A stretch of 15,602 nucleotides of DNA from JBGPIT01 sp041485125. GTDB lineage: Bacteria > Desulfobacterota > Binatia > UTPRO1. This document shows positions 15,512-15,602 of the stretch, in pieces. The notes beneath the pieces were generated by a model. That model was not told where the DNA came from. It searched no databases and saw only the letters and a list, made by a program, of their open reading frames with translations. The stretch covers positions 1-15,602 of the forward strand of contig JBGPIT010000077.1 in assembly GCA_041485125.1 (NCBI GenBank), given 5' to 3'. The position numbers and the translations under genes were made by a program. Each line of letters opens with the position of its first letter. Within the stretch, counting starts at the first letter, position 1.

Positions 15512-15537
15512 GTCGCGTGTCGCGGACAGCGCGATGA
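15508..15537 (+). other. Nine-codon mini-ORF bridging lpxI and the oxidoreductase gene
   Basis: ATG at 15508 overlaps the lpxI stop (ATGA). The frame reads MSRVSRTAR and stops at TGA 15535-15537, which overlaps the ATG at 15534 of the next gene, again as ATGA. The arrangement is seen directly. Whether ribosomes use it to reinitiate is inference; it could be chance. Confidence 0.3.
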
Positions 15538-15602
15538 CGGCGCCGCTCCGCGCCGGGGTGGTCGGCGTCGGCCACCTCGGCCGCTTCCACGCCGAGAAGT
15601 AC
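15534..15602 (+). CDS. Gfo/Idh/MocA-family NAD(P)-dependent oxidoreductase, N-terminal fragment
   Basis: Only the first 23 codons are inside the window. They read MTAPLRAGVVGVGHLGRF followed by HAEKY. This is the first strand and glycine-rich dinucleotide-binding loop (GVGHLGRFHA) of a Rossmann fold as found in Gfo/Idh/MocA oxidoreductases. Such a gene commonly follows lpxI in related lipid A clusters. Some members, called GnnA, oxidise the 3-hydroxyl of UDP-GlcNAc so that a transaminase can install an amine. The fragment is too short to say whether this is a GnnA. The start lies 22 bp after the lpxI stop, with only a weak CGGA as a ribosome binding site. Confidence 0.75.
   Translation, partial: MTAPLRAGVVGVGHLGRFHAEKY

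Overview
The window is about 15.6 kb of GC-rich Gram-negative chromosome, almost fully coding. Diderm identity is clear from a type II secretin, BamA, Skp, a Lol lipoprotein exporter and lipid A genes. The order lysS-lolC-lolD-bamA-skp-fabZ-lpxA-lpxI-Gfo/Idh resembles deltaproteobacterial-grade genomes (Desulfobacterota, Binatota, Myxococcota). A Myxococcus-type Cys-rich repeat in the exported hydrolase points the same way. The exact phylum is inference; an uncultured Binatota-like lineage is my best guess.

Left part (1-2705, minus strand): gspC followed by gspD, the inner-membrane link and outer-membrane channel of a type II secretion system. gspD runs off the left edge. A 137-bp divergent spacer (2706-2841) holds a candidate promoter in each direction.

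Centre-left (2842-5802, plus strand): a 986-residue exported protein. It has a signal peptide, two copies of a seven-cysteine module, a Myxococcus-type Cys-rich repeat and an alpha/beta-hydrolase domain with a GHSLG nucleophile elbow. Its position beside gspCD makes it a plausible secretion substrate. A hairpin terminator separates it from the convergent rlmJ (5865-6752, minus), a 23S rRNA adenine methyltransferase.

Right part (6797-15602, plus strand): a compact run of lysS, lolC/E-type permease, lolD, bamA, skp, a fused fabZ-lpxA gene, lpxI and the first 23 codons of a Gfo/Idh/MocA-family oxidoreductase. Spacers are mostly 8-55 bp, so this is probably one or two operons. Together they cover lipoprotein release from the inner membrane, outer-membrane protein folding and chaperoning, and early lipid A synthesis. 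No lpxD lies between skp and fabZ, where related clusters usually carry it.

Most of the window is recognisable housekeeping envelope biology. The points that stand out are the FabZ-LpxA fusion, the absent lpxD, the Cys-rich hydrolase with its duplicated module, a possible leaderless gspC, a perfect intercistronic gspC-gspD hairpin, and a 9-codon mini-ORF that overlaps the lpxI stop and the next gene's start. I saw no CRISPR array, tRNA, rRNA, insertion sequence or phage gene.
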